A stretch of 64,000 nt of DNA from Beta vulgaris subsp. vulgaris. Its lineage: Eukaryota; Streptophyta; Magnoliopsida; Caryophyllales; Amaranthaceae. Location: NCBI RefSeq assembly GCF_026745355.1, contig NC_079205.1:49071735-49135734 (forward strand), read 5' to 3'. Shown here piece by piece: positions 11,107 to 22,889 of the stretch. The position numbers and the translations under genes are program-made. The first letter of the stretch is position 1, and every line of letters starts with the position of its first letter. The notes beneath the pieces were generated by a model. It was not told where the DNA came from. It did not search any database and was given only the letters and a program-made list of their open reading frames with translations.

Positions 11107-12321
11107 TGCGCTATGATTAGTTTTCCCTCCCATCATCCTAAGTTGTCGATCTCTATTATAGAAGTCAATTTTAGTAGACTCTAGAGGAGTTTGATGTCCA
11201 CATAAAAGGACTAAAATAGCCTCATCACATAATAATGTAATTGAATTAATTTAAAGAATGATGCAAACATATTGTAATAAATGGATTTTGCTACATAAGC
11301 ACGTGATTATTTGATGTTTATTCAGAAATAATGTCACATTTTCTTTACAGAAACTTTATGAATAAATTTTCTTAGTATTATTTGAGGTTATAATGTAATA
11401 TAATTTTACTTGCTTTTGCATGCATCATGTGCATATAACTATATGAGACTACTATTAGACAATTGATAGATAATAGATGTGAATAGCCACGGAATTGCAC
11501 GTCACAAGAGTTGCCAGAAATTCTATCTACCTTCACATCAGGTATAATAGGCATAGCTAAGTAACTATTCATTTCTAGGCGACTTATGTCCAACGTCCAC
11601 AACCTCACTTTTGAACATATATATACACCAATTTTGGAAATACTTCTGAAAGGACGCTAATCTTAGAATATTTTTCTTAATTTTAAGCTCAAGTTAAGGA
11701 AAACGTCCAGAATTGTTAGACTGAATTTGTAAATATCACTGAAATCAAGGAATTATAAAAGACCAAAAGTACAAGGGTAAGTAATTTGTTTGTTGGTCAA
11801 AGTCTTTGTAGATCGATGGTGCCAAAGATTTGAGATCAAATTTCGTCTACCTTCTTTTCCCTTGTGGTTCTCTCTATACCAAAAAGGAAGTAATATGGCC
11901 TTTATTACTTAAGGAATAGATATTTTAAGTGTTAATAGAGTATTAATTTGACAATTTTCAGAAAACCACAAGTGTTAAATAAAAATTAATGAAAAGTTGA
12001 AAAAGCCTATATTATCACATGTTGGAAGTCAAAAATTGTCTTTCCAAAAAATCCTACAAAGAAAGAGAGAGAGAAAAAATTAAGAGAAAAACTAATGTCC
12101 CACAGAAGAAAAAGCAAATGTTTGAGTATGAGAGTTATATACTCTTCTTGTTTGGTAATGTACAAGAAAGATTGGTGAACAACACACGCGCACTAGTCAA
12201 GCGACGCTCATAGTGAGAAGGGGTTGCGGGTGAGTGGTCATTTTTGGACCCAATCTTTTATGTTTCACTAATTGCAAGGATATTGCCTCTTCAGTTTAAA
12301 AAGATGCTTGAACAAATAACC
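11107..12321. other. Downstream flank of MATE copy A
   Basis: No gene. Colinear with 44945-45430 plus 52900-53628 of copy B. At about 11614-11630 it has a short ATATATATACACC stretch where copy B carries the TA repeats and the pararetrovirus, so this is the unfilled site. Confidence 0.7.
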
Positions 12322-13710
12322 CTAATGAACCATTAGATTGTTTAGCCTGTCTTTAGCCTTTTTTGCCTGTAGAAGCATAGATGAATAATTATTAAGGGCA
12401 GTTTAACTTCTTAATTCACAAATTAAACATACATTATAACAAAACATCATTACTATTTTGCCTATTGAAACACTTACCTCTTTGTCCCAGTTGATACCAT
12501 GTGAAAAAAAGATATGTAATGGGGAAAAGGAACGAGAAATAAGTATATAGTAATTGATATTATTCTTTCATAAAAGGTAAATATAGTAATCAATAAATAA
12601 CAGATTAATAAATATAAACTTTTACCATTAGATCAGACAATAATGTAATATTGAGTAGAGATATGATGCAACATATAAGCAAGTATGATTATATATCACA
12701 CTTACCTTCCCTCCAAAGTGATATACAAATGCTAGCAACAAGGCACAAGGGATGCCTACGAGGTAATAAGCTCCCAAATTGACAAAAGCTCCAATTTTTT
12801 GCCAACCACATCCTCTGGCCGTGCCTAAACAATCATAAAGATAACCTTTAGCTACTTTATCACTGGTTATTCTACATATAGTTATAATTTTTACTTTCTT
12901 CCATCCCGTAGTGTCATATTCATTTGAATTGGAAACATAGACTAGTAGATGTAGACGATATTATGACAAAAGCTAACAAAGGGAACACATAAAATAATAA
13001 TACAATACACATGTTTGTGGAGTTGTTGGCTAGTCCGGGCAAGGAAGTTAAGAGAACAAATTTTATTGTCTTTTGAGTAGGAAGTAAACTCCAAATTCAA
13101 AACATCTGAATAAATGAGTTTCAAATAAGTCATCAATATAACCTATAAAAAAGTCTAACCACTCCATGGAGATTACAATATATACTTATGTAATTCTATG
13201 GTCATGTAAACCTTAAATTAATGTTATTTTTTTAAACTCGATAATCTACCAAAATACTTATATAGACTTGGTGCACACTAAATTAGTGAGAATCTAATGC
13301 TAATTTATGTGATTTATGAAAAAAAAATGATCACTATATAAAAAAAAATGGATATGAAAGATAAGTAGATGTAAATTGTAAAGTTTGGCTATGTAATACA
13401 AAAAGCTTACTATGTCACAAAGTGAAAATTTCATTATGATAAACTAATGTAAGAAAAAGTGATTAGATATATATATAAAAAGAAGGTCACAAAGGTAGAT
13501 AATAATTGTACCGTGTAAATTAAAATAATCTTAAAATGATACTATATAAAAACGGGGTCTCTATATTAAATAAGTGACTTAATTTACAATAATATTAATG
13601 TGGACGAGGTCTAGACTACTTCATAATCTACATCCATTACTAATATGTGCTAAATAATTTTCTAAATTTGCATTGATTTTGCATAATTAACTAAGACAAT
13701 AACCGAATAA

Positions 13711-14220
13711 TTCTTCATTCTTTAATTCAGAATGAAATGAAGGGGCTCGCTTTGACCGTTATGAGTAGGTAAGTGGGTGACCCCTTCCCTGTCTTTTTTT
13801 CTATCTCGTCGTATCACATTCTCATTCTGTTCTGCGCTATTTTCAAATCTCCGTCAATACCTCGGTGTAGGTCCGGGATAATCTTTTGTTCGGGGCTATT
13901 TACAACTAGCCAATTAAGAATTCTCGGATGTACTAGCAGTGCATCAAAGATGCAGTCATTGATTCTCCCGAGAGGCTACAATTACCGCGAGCAAACATAA
14001 AACATATTAATGACATGACGAGGAACGCATTTTTGCTATGCTACTAATCCGCTTTATCCAGAAAGTGAAGATTTTCATTTCCAGTTGGTTATACTTGATT
14101 CTCCCCCATCCTTACATTCCAAATGTGATGAAAGGAGAAAGATAGAGATAGAAAAGAAAAAGGAGTCGTCCCATAGCAATGTAAGACCACCACTTCGATC
14201 TCTGCCACTCTCGCCTGGCG
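13711..14220. other. Foreign insertion, organelle-like composition, in exon 5 of MATE copy A
   Basis: Copy A and copy B align up to AAGACAATAA (about 13701) and again from GCTTGAAAGCC (14221). The roughly 510 bases between are present only in copy A and replace the last codons and the donor site of exon 5. The insert is less AT-rich and lacks the poly-A/T runs of its surroundings. Its style resembles plant mitochondrial intergenic or intron DNA, but I cannot name a matching organelle gene. No TIR or LTR ends are seen. Confidence 0.55.
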
Positions 14221-14651
14221 GCTTGAAAGCCATCAAGAATATGTGATATTGCAATAAGAATCATCATTTTCCCAACATATTTGACAACCTCCTCTTCTCT
14301 GCTATAGCAATATCCCCAAAAATTGCGCCCCAAAATTAACAAACATGCAGCTGAGATCCCTTCTATTCCCACCATCAATGTTGATACGCATACTGCTAAT
14401 CGAGCTAAATGTGGTCGTCCGGCCCCTAGTTCATTGGAAACTCTTGTGCTAGTAACAAGGGAAACAAAATATAATCAAGCTACAAATAAAATTGAAACTA
14501 TTGTTGATAAGTCAAACAAAACTATACTCCCTTCCTTTGTGCTCTATTACATTTACAAGTTGACTTCTTTGGTTAAAGTATGTCATCTTTTACCGTATTA
14601 GGGTGTATTTTTCAAAATATAATTTCTTTTTTATAATTACATACTTGGGGT

Positions 14652-15773
14652 TAAGGATGGCAACGGGTCGGACTTGGACCGGATTATGCACAATCCGACT
14701 CCGATCCTACAGGAAGTCGGATTTTAAATCTGAGTCTGACATCCGACTCCGAAAATCCGACTCCGATCTGACTTAAAATCCGGGCATCCGACTCCGACTT
14801 CAATCCGATTTAAAATCCGAACATCCGACTTAAAATCCGAACATGCGACTCTGAATCTGATCTGACTTATTTTTTGCCCATTTTTTATAATAGAATAGTC
14901 TTCTATAATACACATTGTTGTTAAAATCCCGATCCAGATTATACGATTCTACGATTTTACGATCCTGGAGGACCTCACCGATCCCTATCCTACGTAGGAT
15001 CTTAATTTTGTAGGATCTTTCGATCCTGCCAACCAAAAAAAATCACATGGTAGGATCTTAACACGATTCTACGATCCTTCGACTCTACGATCCGATCCTA
15101 CCGTATAAAAATCATAAAGTAATTTCACATATTATATTTCTCCTATTAGATTTTGGTCGCATGTTACTTCAATCTTATACTATTGAAAAACTATCATCAT
15201 TTGCTAATTAAAAAGTTCATTATTAATATGTGTAAATTTTTAACATGATGTTCTCACCATATTTTAGTGTAATTATCTCTATTTCACCGAATCGTAGGAT
15301 CTTACGATCCTACGATTCGATCCCACCGATTCGATTCTACCAACCCCTACGATCCAAAGTAGGATCCCGATCCTGATAACATTGATAATACAATAATTTA
15401 ATCATTACAATTTATTCTAACAATCATATGGAAATCTTATATAGTACAAATAATCTAAATATTACGATTATTTTTAACAATTATTTCTTCAATGGGAAAA
15501 TCATATATAATATAATTGGATGAAAGTCGAAGTCAGTTTATACATAAAAAATACATTAACATATATAAAAAAAAAGGATTGATTGACTAAAAGTCGGAGT
15601 CGGATTCAGATGTCGGATTATTTTTGAGATCCGACTCTGACCCTCCTCCGACTCGGAGTCGGACTTTTTAAACGGAGTCGGAGTCGGATAACTTTTTTGT
15701 CAGAGTCAACTCGGATTTTTTCCTTCGGATCTGAGCGGACTAGGGTCGGATTCGGACTGGATTGGCATCCCTA
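14652..15773. mobile_element. hAT-like element in intron 4 of MATE copy A
   Basis: Ends TAAGGATGGCAA and, inverted, TAGGGATGCCAA. Flanking 8-mers CTTGGGGT (14644-14651) and CTTGGGTA (15774-15781) match at seven positions, fitting hAT. The ends carry dense subterminal repeats of the ATCCGACTCCGA type on both sides. The middle (about 14917-15390) has its own inverted block of GATCCTACGATT-type repeats and looks like a second non-autonomous element nested inside. No transposase is encoded. Confidence 0.7.
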
Positions 15774-17149
15774 CTTGGGTAACTAATAGTTAAAGACCAT
15801 AAAAGTCAACCTATGAAATATAACACAAGATAGAGGGATTATATATTTGTATATGCTTAAAAAACGTGCAATTCCCCCTCAAAAAAAAAACGTGCAATTT
15901 AAATATCGTTATACGATTTATACCTTATTGCTCCACTTAATCCGGCTGGTAGCATGAATAATGCTATACATGTGTTGAGACTGTAAATTATAATCACATT
16001 CATATTGTAAAATTCGTCAAAAATTTGCATACACATGGTGCAGTCAAATTTATGTATTTGTGTACTTTAATCTTACCTGATTGAGAGAACAGAGGTTTCC
16101 AGCTTTGGATTTGGAAGGAAACCAGCAAGTAGAACCGTCATCTCAAATGTCCATGCTTCCAAACTTTTTACGTCATAGGTTAAGGTAAATATAATAAGAA
16201 TGCAGCAACGAGAAATGTAGCATCCAGGGGAGAGGCATAGTAGAGGCCTAAAAGGGCCATAGCCCTTGATGAAGAGACCCAGTTGTACTAATTATAATAG
16301 GCTAAGAAGATTAAGAAAGTGAAAATAAAAGTTGTTTTATTAGTAAACTCGTTGTCTTCACCCTTGGTAGCATATGTTATGGAGCTAACAAAGAAGAGTT
16401 ACCACTTACCAAAACATAAGTGCAGAAGGTACAGCAAGTCTAAGAAACTCAGGAATACCACGAAAAGCCTCCTTCGAGAAACCAGTCCATGTCTCTTTAC
16501 AAGTAGGAGACACCCTCACATAAATAGCTAGCAACAACAGATTAGTCCAATACGATATAGCATTTGATAACGCCGCACCTTTGAAGCCTAAACCAGATTT
16601 AAACACCATCAACCAACACACAAGTATATGCAGTAGAGTTGTAAATCCAGTAGTAAGCATCATAGGAACAATATTGTTTTGAGCTTGAAGAAATCCAATG
16701 TGAGATTGAAGAAGACCATATGCAAATATGCTAGGAATCATGTAATGAGCATATATTCCTGCTTTTACCGAGATTTTCGTATCTTGTCCAATAAATGCAA
16801 GAATTTTTCCTGTGTTTGCCCATATAAAAGCAAGGGGAATGCTGACGCAGAGGAGAACTACCATTGCTCGTTGCTTGTGTATGCCTACCATGTGGTACTG
16901 CTTTGCTCCATAAGATTGACCACAAAATGTGTCCAGTCCATTTCCCATTCCTTTCTAAAAATCCCAGGTGTTAGTTCATGGATATTTTAGTCATATTACA
17001 GTGTACATCTACATAAAAAATAAACATGCATTTCCTTATAAACATTCAATAAAGAAACTAGTCGAAATGATGTCTGAGGACTGAGGTGTTGCATGTTTTT
17101 TATGCGGGATTCATTGGTTAATTCTTGTGGCATGTAGGACTTGCAGCAA

Positions 17150-17510
17150 TGTAGAGGAAGGGGGGGTTCGTTGTTGTGTAAAGTTTAGTTTAAAGGATTA
17201 AAGTTGGGAGATTATTATAAACGTAAGGGAATTATTTATAGTACATTAATAAGCCTAATTAAGGTCTAGGATAAGAGATAAGGAATCCATAACTCAATAC
17301 AATCCTTTCCTAAACATATATCTACCCCTCAAGTTGGAGCATAGTCATTTTCAAATTGCTTTTTGCCAAGAGCTTTAATAAAATGTTGATCAACTGAGCA
17401 ATAGTTGTCACACAAGGACAAAAGGAGTAATCAAAATCATCTTGTATTGTGTCATGAACACAGTGACAATCAACTTCAATATGCTTAGTGCGTTCATGGA
17501 ACATTATTAA
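17150..17510 (-). pseudogene. Copia RNase H tail and LTR remnant, copy A intron 1
   Basis: The minus-strand reading of 17322-17504 begins with an HERTKHIEVDCH-like motif, the conserved tail of Ty1/copia RNase H, followed by frame loss and LTR-like sequence. The same remnant occurs at about 58990-59390 in copy B, so it was inserted before the duplication. Confidence 0.7.
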
Positions 17511-17618
17511 GTATTAGTCAAAACCTTAAAACTTTGGAGATTATTATTAATATATGAGAATATTTATAATACATTAATAAACTTAATTTAGGTAGGAATA
17601 AGAAATAATACAATATTT

Positions 17619-17923
17619 TGTTGGAAATGATTCAAACGTTTGTTCATTGTTTTTAGGGGTTAGTTTCCTAAGTCTAACTTAATATCAGTAAATTTATTAG
17701 TTTTGCTAAGTTAGTGGGTTAGTGGCAAGTATTAGGAAAGTTGTTAGTTAGAGTCGTGGGTTTAGAGGGCTTAAGTTTAGGAAGTAGTTTTTGTTTGTTT
17801 AGCCTATTTAAATCTCTTGTATTTTTCAATTTTAATGGTGTAGAAGTAGCAGTGATTGTTTTGCTTTGTCTTTGTGTTTTTCTTCCACTGCCATCTTTTC
17901 TTCTCACATTCTTAACTTCAACA
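17619..17923 (+). repeat. 5' LTR of gag-only element
   Basis: Direct repeat of 18581-18887 with few differences, TG...CA ends, directly followed by the tRNA-Met primer-binding site. Confidence 0.85.
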
Positions 17924-18194
17924 TGGTATCAGACTTTAGGTTAGATTCTAGGGAGGGAAGTAAAAAAAAAAAAAGGAGAAAATAAGAGTGTACAAAAAAA
18001 AAATTTATATGAGTGTTTTATGTGTTTATCTATGGTAAGTAATGGTTTTACTTAGATGTGTGGATGGGTTTCCTTTTAGCCCATGAAGATAGAATTGTAA
18101 GGTCGGATGAAAATATCGAGGAAAACGTCTTCCAAGTTAAGGGGGAGATGTCAAATGAATGGCATTATGAAGATGGTCGTGGTCGGGTTGTGGT

Positions 18195-18416
18195 ATGGGT
18201 AGCCGAGGTCGAGGTCGAGGTCGTGAAGAAAGTGGTGCTCGTGGTCGATTCGAAGGACAATGTCAACCTATAAGTAGCATTCAATGCTACTATTGCAAGA
18301 GGTATGGTCATAAAGAGGACCGGTATTGGGATAAACAACGTGATGAGAAAGAGAAAGAGAAAGAGCAAGCCAATCTTGCTCAAAAGGTTGAAGAAAAAGA
18401 GGATCGGCTCTTCTAA
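18195..18416 (+). pseudogene. Gag zinc-knuckle remnant
   Basis: The reading contains an Arg/Gly-rich stretch (RGRGRGRE) and a CCHC-type knuckle, CYYCKRYGHKEDRY, in which the last cysteine is replaced by tyrosine. A Lys/Glu-rich tail follows, and a stop occurs 166 bases before the 3' LTR. This is the RNA-binding end of a Ty1/copia gag. The upstream gag portion lies in another frame (about 18058-18200). Confidence 0.65.
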
Positions 18417-18580
18417 AGTCATGTGTCGTGAAAGTCGTAGTCAAGGTCGTGTTCAAGGTCACGTTTGTGTTAGTAGTTGAGGTCGTGTCTGTGGTAGCGT
18501 GTTCGTGGCAGTAGTTGAATTTCATGGCAATATGAAATCATCGAAGAAGTTGTGGCATGAGAGTTTGAATCAAAGGGGAG

Positions 18581-18887
18581 TGTTGGAAATGATTCAAACG
18601 TTTGTTCATTGTTTTTAGGGGTTAGTTTCCTAAGTCTAACTTAATATCAGTAAATTTGTTAGTTTTGCTAAGTTAGTGGGTTAGTGGCAAGTATTAGGAA
18701 AGTTTGTTAGTTAGCGTCGTGGGTTTAGAGGCCTTAAGTTTAGGAAGTAGTTTTTGTTTGTTTAACCTATTTAAATCTCTTGTATTTTTTCAGTTTTAAT
18801 GGTGTAGAAATATCAGTGATTGTTTTGCTTTGTCTTTGTGTTTTTCTTCCACTGCCATCTTTTCTTCTCACATTCTTAACTTCAACA
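18581..18887 (+). repeat. 3' LTR of gag-only element
   Basis: Partner of 17619-17923, preceded by the purine tract and followed by the TATTT target duplication. Confidence 0.85.
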
Positions 18888-19309
18888 TATTTAACTAAAC
18901 ATATCTCTACATGTTGATATAAATGTTTTTTCTTCCAACCCTACTATTGTCAAATTTGTAACTCCTAAATTTCCATGCTTTCTAATTTAAGGATTATCAT
19001 GAGCATAGATTTAATTATACGGGTCTTGTTTATTTTGTAAAAAAAAACACAAAATATTGAAAATTATCAATTATTTATGTATTTATGCTTTTAAGGAAAA
19101 AAAAAAACAAACAAAAAATAACAACGAACAAATCTTATAATTTTCAAATTTATGATGTCAAATGTTCAACATGAACATGACTAATAGTTGTATAGTATAA
19201 GTGCACTAATTTAGGTTCATTATACCATCTACATTTAGTACTCTCTCCATTTTTTTATTGTTATATTGTTATATGCATAACAATTTAGGCAATGTTTTAC
19301 TAAGCTAAG

Positions 19310-19515
19310 TTTGGCCTAGTGGTAAGGAAAGAACCTTCCAATCTTAAGGTTGGGGGTTCGATCCCCACTAGGGACACTTTGGGAGAGGGATTTCCCTTAT
19401 CATTTCCCGTCTCAATGTGTCTGCCCGCAAACCTAGACCAGGTCAACCTGCGAGAGGTTCCGGTTTGACAGGGTCTTTCATATTACCATAGGGTCACTAG
19501 TGGAGCGCCTAAAAA
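19310..19515 (+). mobile_element. tRNA-derived SINE
   Basis: Starts with an A-box-like TTGGCCTAGTGGTAAGG (19311-19327) and a B-box GGGTTCGATCCCC (19354-19366), the internal RNA polymerase III promoter of a tRNA head, followed by a non-tRNA body. The flanks do not fold as a complete tRNA. The end overlaps a 50-base block (about 19472-19522) repeated at about 19936-19983. Confidence 0.65.
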
Positions 19516-19529
19516 AAATTTTAGTGTCC

Positions 19530-19586
19530 CTAGTGGAGCTAAGCTAAACTGAGCTGAATTGAATTGAACTAAGAAGAAGAAGAAGA

Positions 19587-19619
<33 letters not shown>

Positions 19620-20480
19620 TTTAACAAAATGGTTATACAAGAATGGAGCTGAACAAAACTGAGCTGAACTGAATTGAACTGAACTAAACTGAATTGAGCT
19701 GAGCTGAACTGAACGGAACTGAACTGAGCTGAACTGAACTGAACTGAATTGAACTGAAAATAAGCTGGGAAGAATAGGCCCTAAGGGTTTCTTCTCCCCA
19801 GCTTATTTTCAGTTTAGTTCAGTTGCAATTAGTTCAGTTCAGTTGCAATCAATTTAGTTCAGTTCAGTTTAGCTCCAATTATCATTTCTTAGTTATAATT
19901 TAATTAATTTCAGTTCAATTCAGTTTAGTTCAGTTCATATTACCATAGGGTCACTAGTGGAGGGCCTAAAAAAATTTTTAGCCAATGTTAGTTTCAAACT
20001 TTTTGGAGGGTACTCTTGCCTCATTTAATGTAAAATAATGGGGGAAAACTAAGTGAAATTTTAAACTTTTGAGTGGAAAAAGAGAAAAATAAATATAATA
20101 GAATTATTTTATGGTGGGCCAAATATTCCAAATAAGACAAGTTTAAACAATATATCAATTAAAAAGAAACAATTATTCAAGGAAAATATAGCAATAAAAA
20201 AAAACGAAGAGAGTAAGGATCTGTTCTCCCCTGCTTATTTTTAGTTCAGTAGGACCTGTTCTCCCCTGCTTATTTTTAGTTCAGTTCGATTCAGTTCAGT
20301 TCAGTTGTAATCAGTTCAGTCGAATTGCAATTAGTTTTGTTCAGTTCAATTCAATTCAATTCAGTTATAATTTAATTAATTTCAGTTAAGTTCAGTTTAA
20401 TTCAGTTGCAGTAAGTTCAATTCTGTTCAATTAAGTTACAATCAGTTCAGCTCAATTCAATTATTTTGTATTGAAAAGAA
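19530..20480. repeat. Inverted CTGAA/TTCAG repeat clusters, hAT-like ends
   Basis: 19545-19760 is a plus-strand array of CTGAA-type pentamers, broken by an (AAT)n tract at about 19588-19619. 19795-19935 and 20240-20460 carry the inverse TTCAG pentamers. The junction at about 19755-19815 is a large palindrome with AAAATAAGCTGGGAAGAATA and its inverse. Ends resembling GGCCTGTTCT...CCCAGCTTATTTTCAG recur, so these look like two or more non-autonomous elements with subterminal repeats lying next to each other. The right end of the last one is displaced to 21083-21091 by the hAT MITE. Confidence 0.55.
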
Positions 20481-21074
20481 TAGAGATGGCCAACAGTGCA
20501 GGCCAATCTAGCCCATCTAGCCCAACCCACCTCGTGGGTCGTGTGGGCTGGATTTCTTGAGCCCAGCCCACTAAAGCCCACTACTAAAACCACCTAGCCC
20601 GGACCATGAAATCGATCCAACCCGACCCATGAACCAAACCTGCCCAATCCAAGTAAATATTGAACCAAATTATGTATATTTTAATCAAATTATATATATT
20701 TTAATCCAATTGCATATATTATAATTCAATCAAATTTAAAAATAATGAAATTAATCATTAATATTAATATTTGTATATATTTTTAATTCATTTTAAAGAT
20801 TTTATGTAAGAATAATGAATAATTTCAATGATTAAATAATTTTGAAAATAAAATTCTCATGCCGGCCCGTCAGCCCGGTCCAACCCATCAGACCCACGAA
20901 CCGTGAAAACCGGTAACAGACCGGTGTGGGCCAAGATTTTCAGCCCGCGGACCAGCGTGCCCAACCCATGAATTTCACGGTCTGGTCATGGGCCGTGAAA
21001 TCTTAGCCCAGCCCACTACGGCCCACTACGGCCCACAGTCCGGCCCGCCCAGCCCGCACCAGTTGCCATCACTA
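20481..21074. mobile_element. hAT MITE with perfect 8-bp target duplication
   Basis: The 594-bp element is flanked by GAAAAGAA at 20473-20480 and 21075-21082. Ends TAGAGATGGCCAAC and, inverted, TAGTGATGGCAACT. Both ends are rich in GCCCAGCCC/GGGCTGGGC-type subterminal repeats around an AT-rich core. No transposase. It sits inside the preceding TTCAG-repeat element. Confidence 0.85.
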
Positions 21075-21082
21075 GAAAAGAA

Positions 21083-21726
21083 CGGGCCTTAATTTCGAAC
21101 GTGCACAACTCATACTGACCAAAGATGATATATCCATATCCCCGATGGCCTGGCGTTATATTTGATCTTATGGAGAGCTTGGTCGTCAACGATCCTGTTA
21201 CGTCATATTATAAAAGTATATAACTGACGACATACGAGGATTTCTGCCCCTTGTGCAATGAACACTGAACTATTATATAATTTAACGTACAAGGAGTTTA
21301 GGAGATGGTGGCAGGTGGCGACCCAAGATGCTGATCATGAGTCTATGTGTGAGCTGGTGATGCGGTGGTAAGGGGCTGCTGGTCTGTGTCATATGGTGTA
21401 TCTATCACCACCGCACCAGCACAATGAGGAGAGAGTGGATTAGGATTAGGGTGGGGTGCTTGGCTGGGGTGGAGGGGAGAGTGGATTAGGATTAGGGTTT
21501 AGGATTATATTAGGGTTTAAGGGGTTAATAATGGTAAAATTGTAAACGACACTAATAGCGCGTTAATTTCCATTAAAAAAAGGGGGTTTGGTGAATATTT
21601 TCGGAAACAAGGGGTGTATGGTGAATATCTGAAACATTAAGGGTATATGGTGAATTTCGTAATTTGTCGGGTATAGGGTGAAAAAATCGATATATTCATC
21701 TAATTATCCCAAGATCGTATCTGTGG

Positions 21727-21729
<3 letters not shown>
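21083..21729. other. Intron 1 of MATE copy A, shared block plus a MULE-like end
   Basis: 21090-21330 aligns with about 60755-60970 in copy B. About 21480-21700 has the repeated GGTGTATGGTGAATAT-type spacing and resembles one end of a MULE related to 43440-44692. The opposite end is not seen, so this is only a possible solo terminus. Confidence 0.4.

Positions 21730-21767
<38 letters not shown>
21730..21767. repeat. (TA)n microsatellite
   Basis: About 19 TA dinucleotides directly before the MULE-type element, which appears to have inserted within TA-rich sequence. Confidence 0.9.
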
Positions 21768-21770
<3 letters not shown>

Positions 21771-22835
21771 GTGGGATCCGCTGAAAACAGCTCTTAATCT
21801 GAAAACTGAAAACAAGGGTAACTTTTAACCTCTTTAGGGTAACTTTTTAACACTTTTAGGGTAACGTTTGTCAATTTTGGGGTAACTTTATTATATTAAG
21901 GGTAGTTCTGTATATTTCAAGGGCAACTTTATTTATTATAAGAGTAACTATTACCACTTTTAGGGTAACTTTTACCATTTTTAGAATAACTTTTACCACT
22001 TTAAAGGTAACTTATTTATTATAAGAGTAACCATTATCATTTTTAGGTAACTTTTAATACTTTTAGGATAACTATTATATATTTTAACAATTATCAAAAT
22101 TGAAAAAAAGTCCATCAAACAAACAAAAATCCTCTTCGAAGCTGAGTGTTGAAGCTCCAATGGCGACATAGAAGGAAATCACGAAAACCCTAATTTGAAG
22201 TTCTATATCAACACAAAGTACACATATTTACCTCACAAAACCACAATCAAGATACGAAAACTCAAAACTCAAAAACAATACAAGGTAATTTCTTTCGATC
22301 TTAAACAGAGGAAAAATCAAAAAATAATGTATAGCGAAAGAACACAAAGATTCTGCTGAAATTAGCCAATTAAAACACAAATAAATACGAGCACATAGAG
22401 TTTTTCAAACAACTAGAGAAAAATTGAGCTAAAATTAGCAATTCGCAAGTTTAAGAATGAGTAATTGAACTTTGAAATTATTATTAACAAAAAAAAAAAA
22501 AAAACCAATCGATCTTACCAAAATTTTGAATCGTAAGAGAAACGGATATCGATTTGAAAGTGAGCGGAGTAGCTGCGAGCAATTGACTGAACGATGGTAA
22601 GAAAATCGCGTTGATGGGGAGGAGAGAGAGAGAGAAAGAAATTCTCGTTTAACACGGAGGAGAGAGAGAGAGTCGCGTTTGACAGGGAGGAGAGGGAGAG
22701 AGAATTCTGGAGCAATCCTCGTGGTTAAATCATAGCTCTTCAATATTTTCTTTTACACGCATGCGAGTTTTTAATGGTGTAGATCCTCCGTTTTCAGTTT
22801 TCAGCTTAAAAATGATTTTCACGAGATCCCATACC
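21768..22835. mobile_element. MULE-type non-autonomous element with GGTAACTTTT repeats
   Basis: Ends GGGGTGGGATCCGCTGAAAA and, inverted, GGTATGGGATCTCGTGAAAA form TIRs of about 50 bp sharing CTGAAAACTGAAAAC. Flanks are TA repeats (9-mers ATATATATA and TATATATAT), so the duplication cannot be proven in phase. The left third is an array of about a dozen AGGGTAACTTTTA units with a period near 21 bp (21814-22077). The interior 22139-22730 includes a GA-rich tract and a TTTGAAGTTC/AAACCCTAA-type leader that may be a captured gene fragment. No recognisable protein is encoded. Confidence 0.65.
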
Positions 22836-22889
22836 TATATATATATGTAAGAAGAAGTGGCCTGGACCTGCTCGAGTTTTGATGGGCCA

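Larger units (their letters stand above)
17619..18887 (+). mobile_element. Gag-only LTR element (TR-GAG-like)
   Basis: LTRs 17619-17923 and 18581-18887 (305 and 307 bp) start TGTTGGAAATG and end TTCAACA. They are flanked by a perfect 5-bp duplication TATTT (17614-17618 and 18888-18892). A primer-binding site TGGTATCAGA, complementary to initiator tRNA-Met, begins at 17924, and a purine tract AAAGGGGAG ends at 18580. The 657-bp interior holds only a gag zinc-knuckle remnant; no protease, integrase or RT is present. It must have moved with enzymes from a full copia element, or it is a deletion derivative. Confidence 0.85.

Noticed and set aside
19310..19400. A functional tRNA gene
   Set aside because: A and B boxes are present, but the arms do not pair as a full cloverleaf and the sequence continues as a SINE body.
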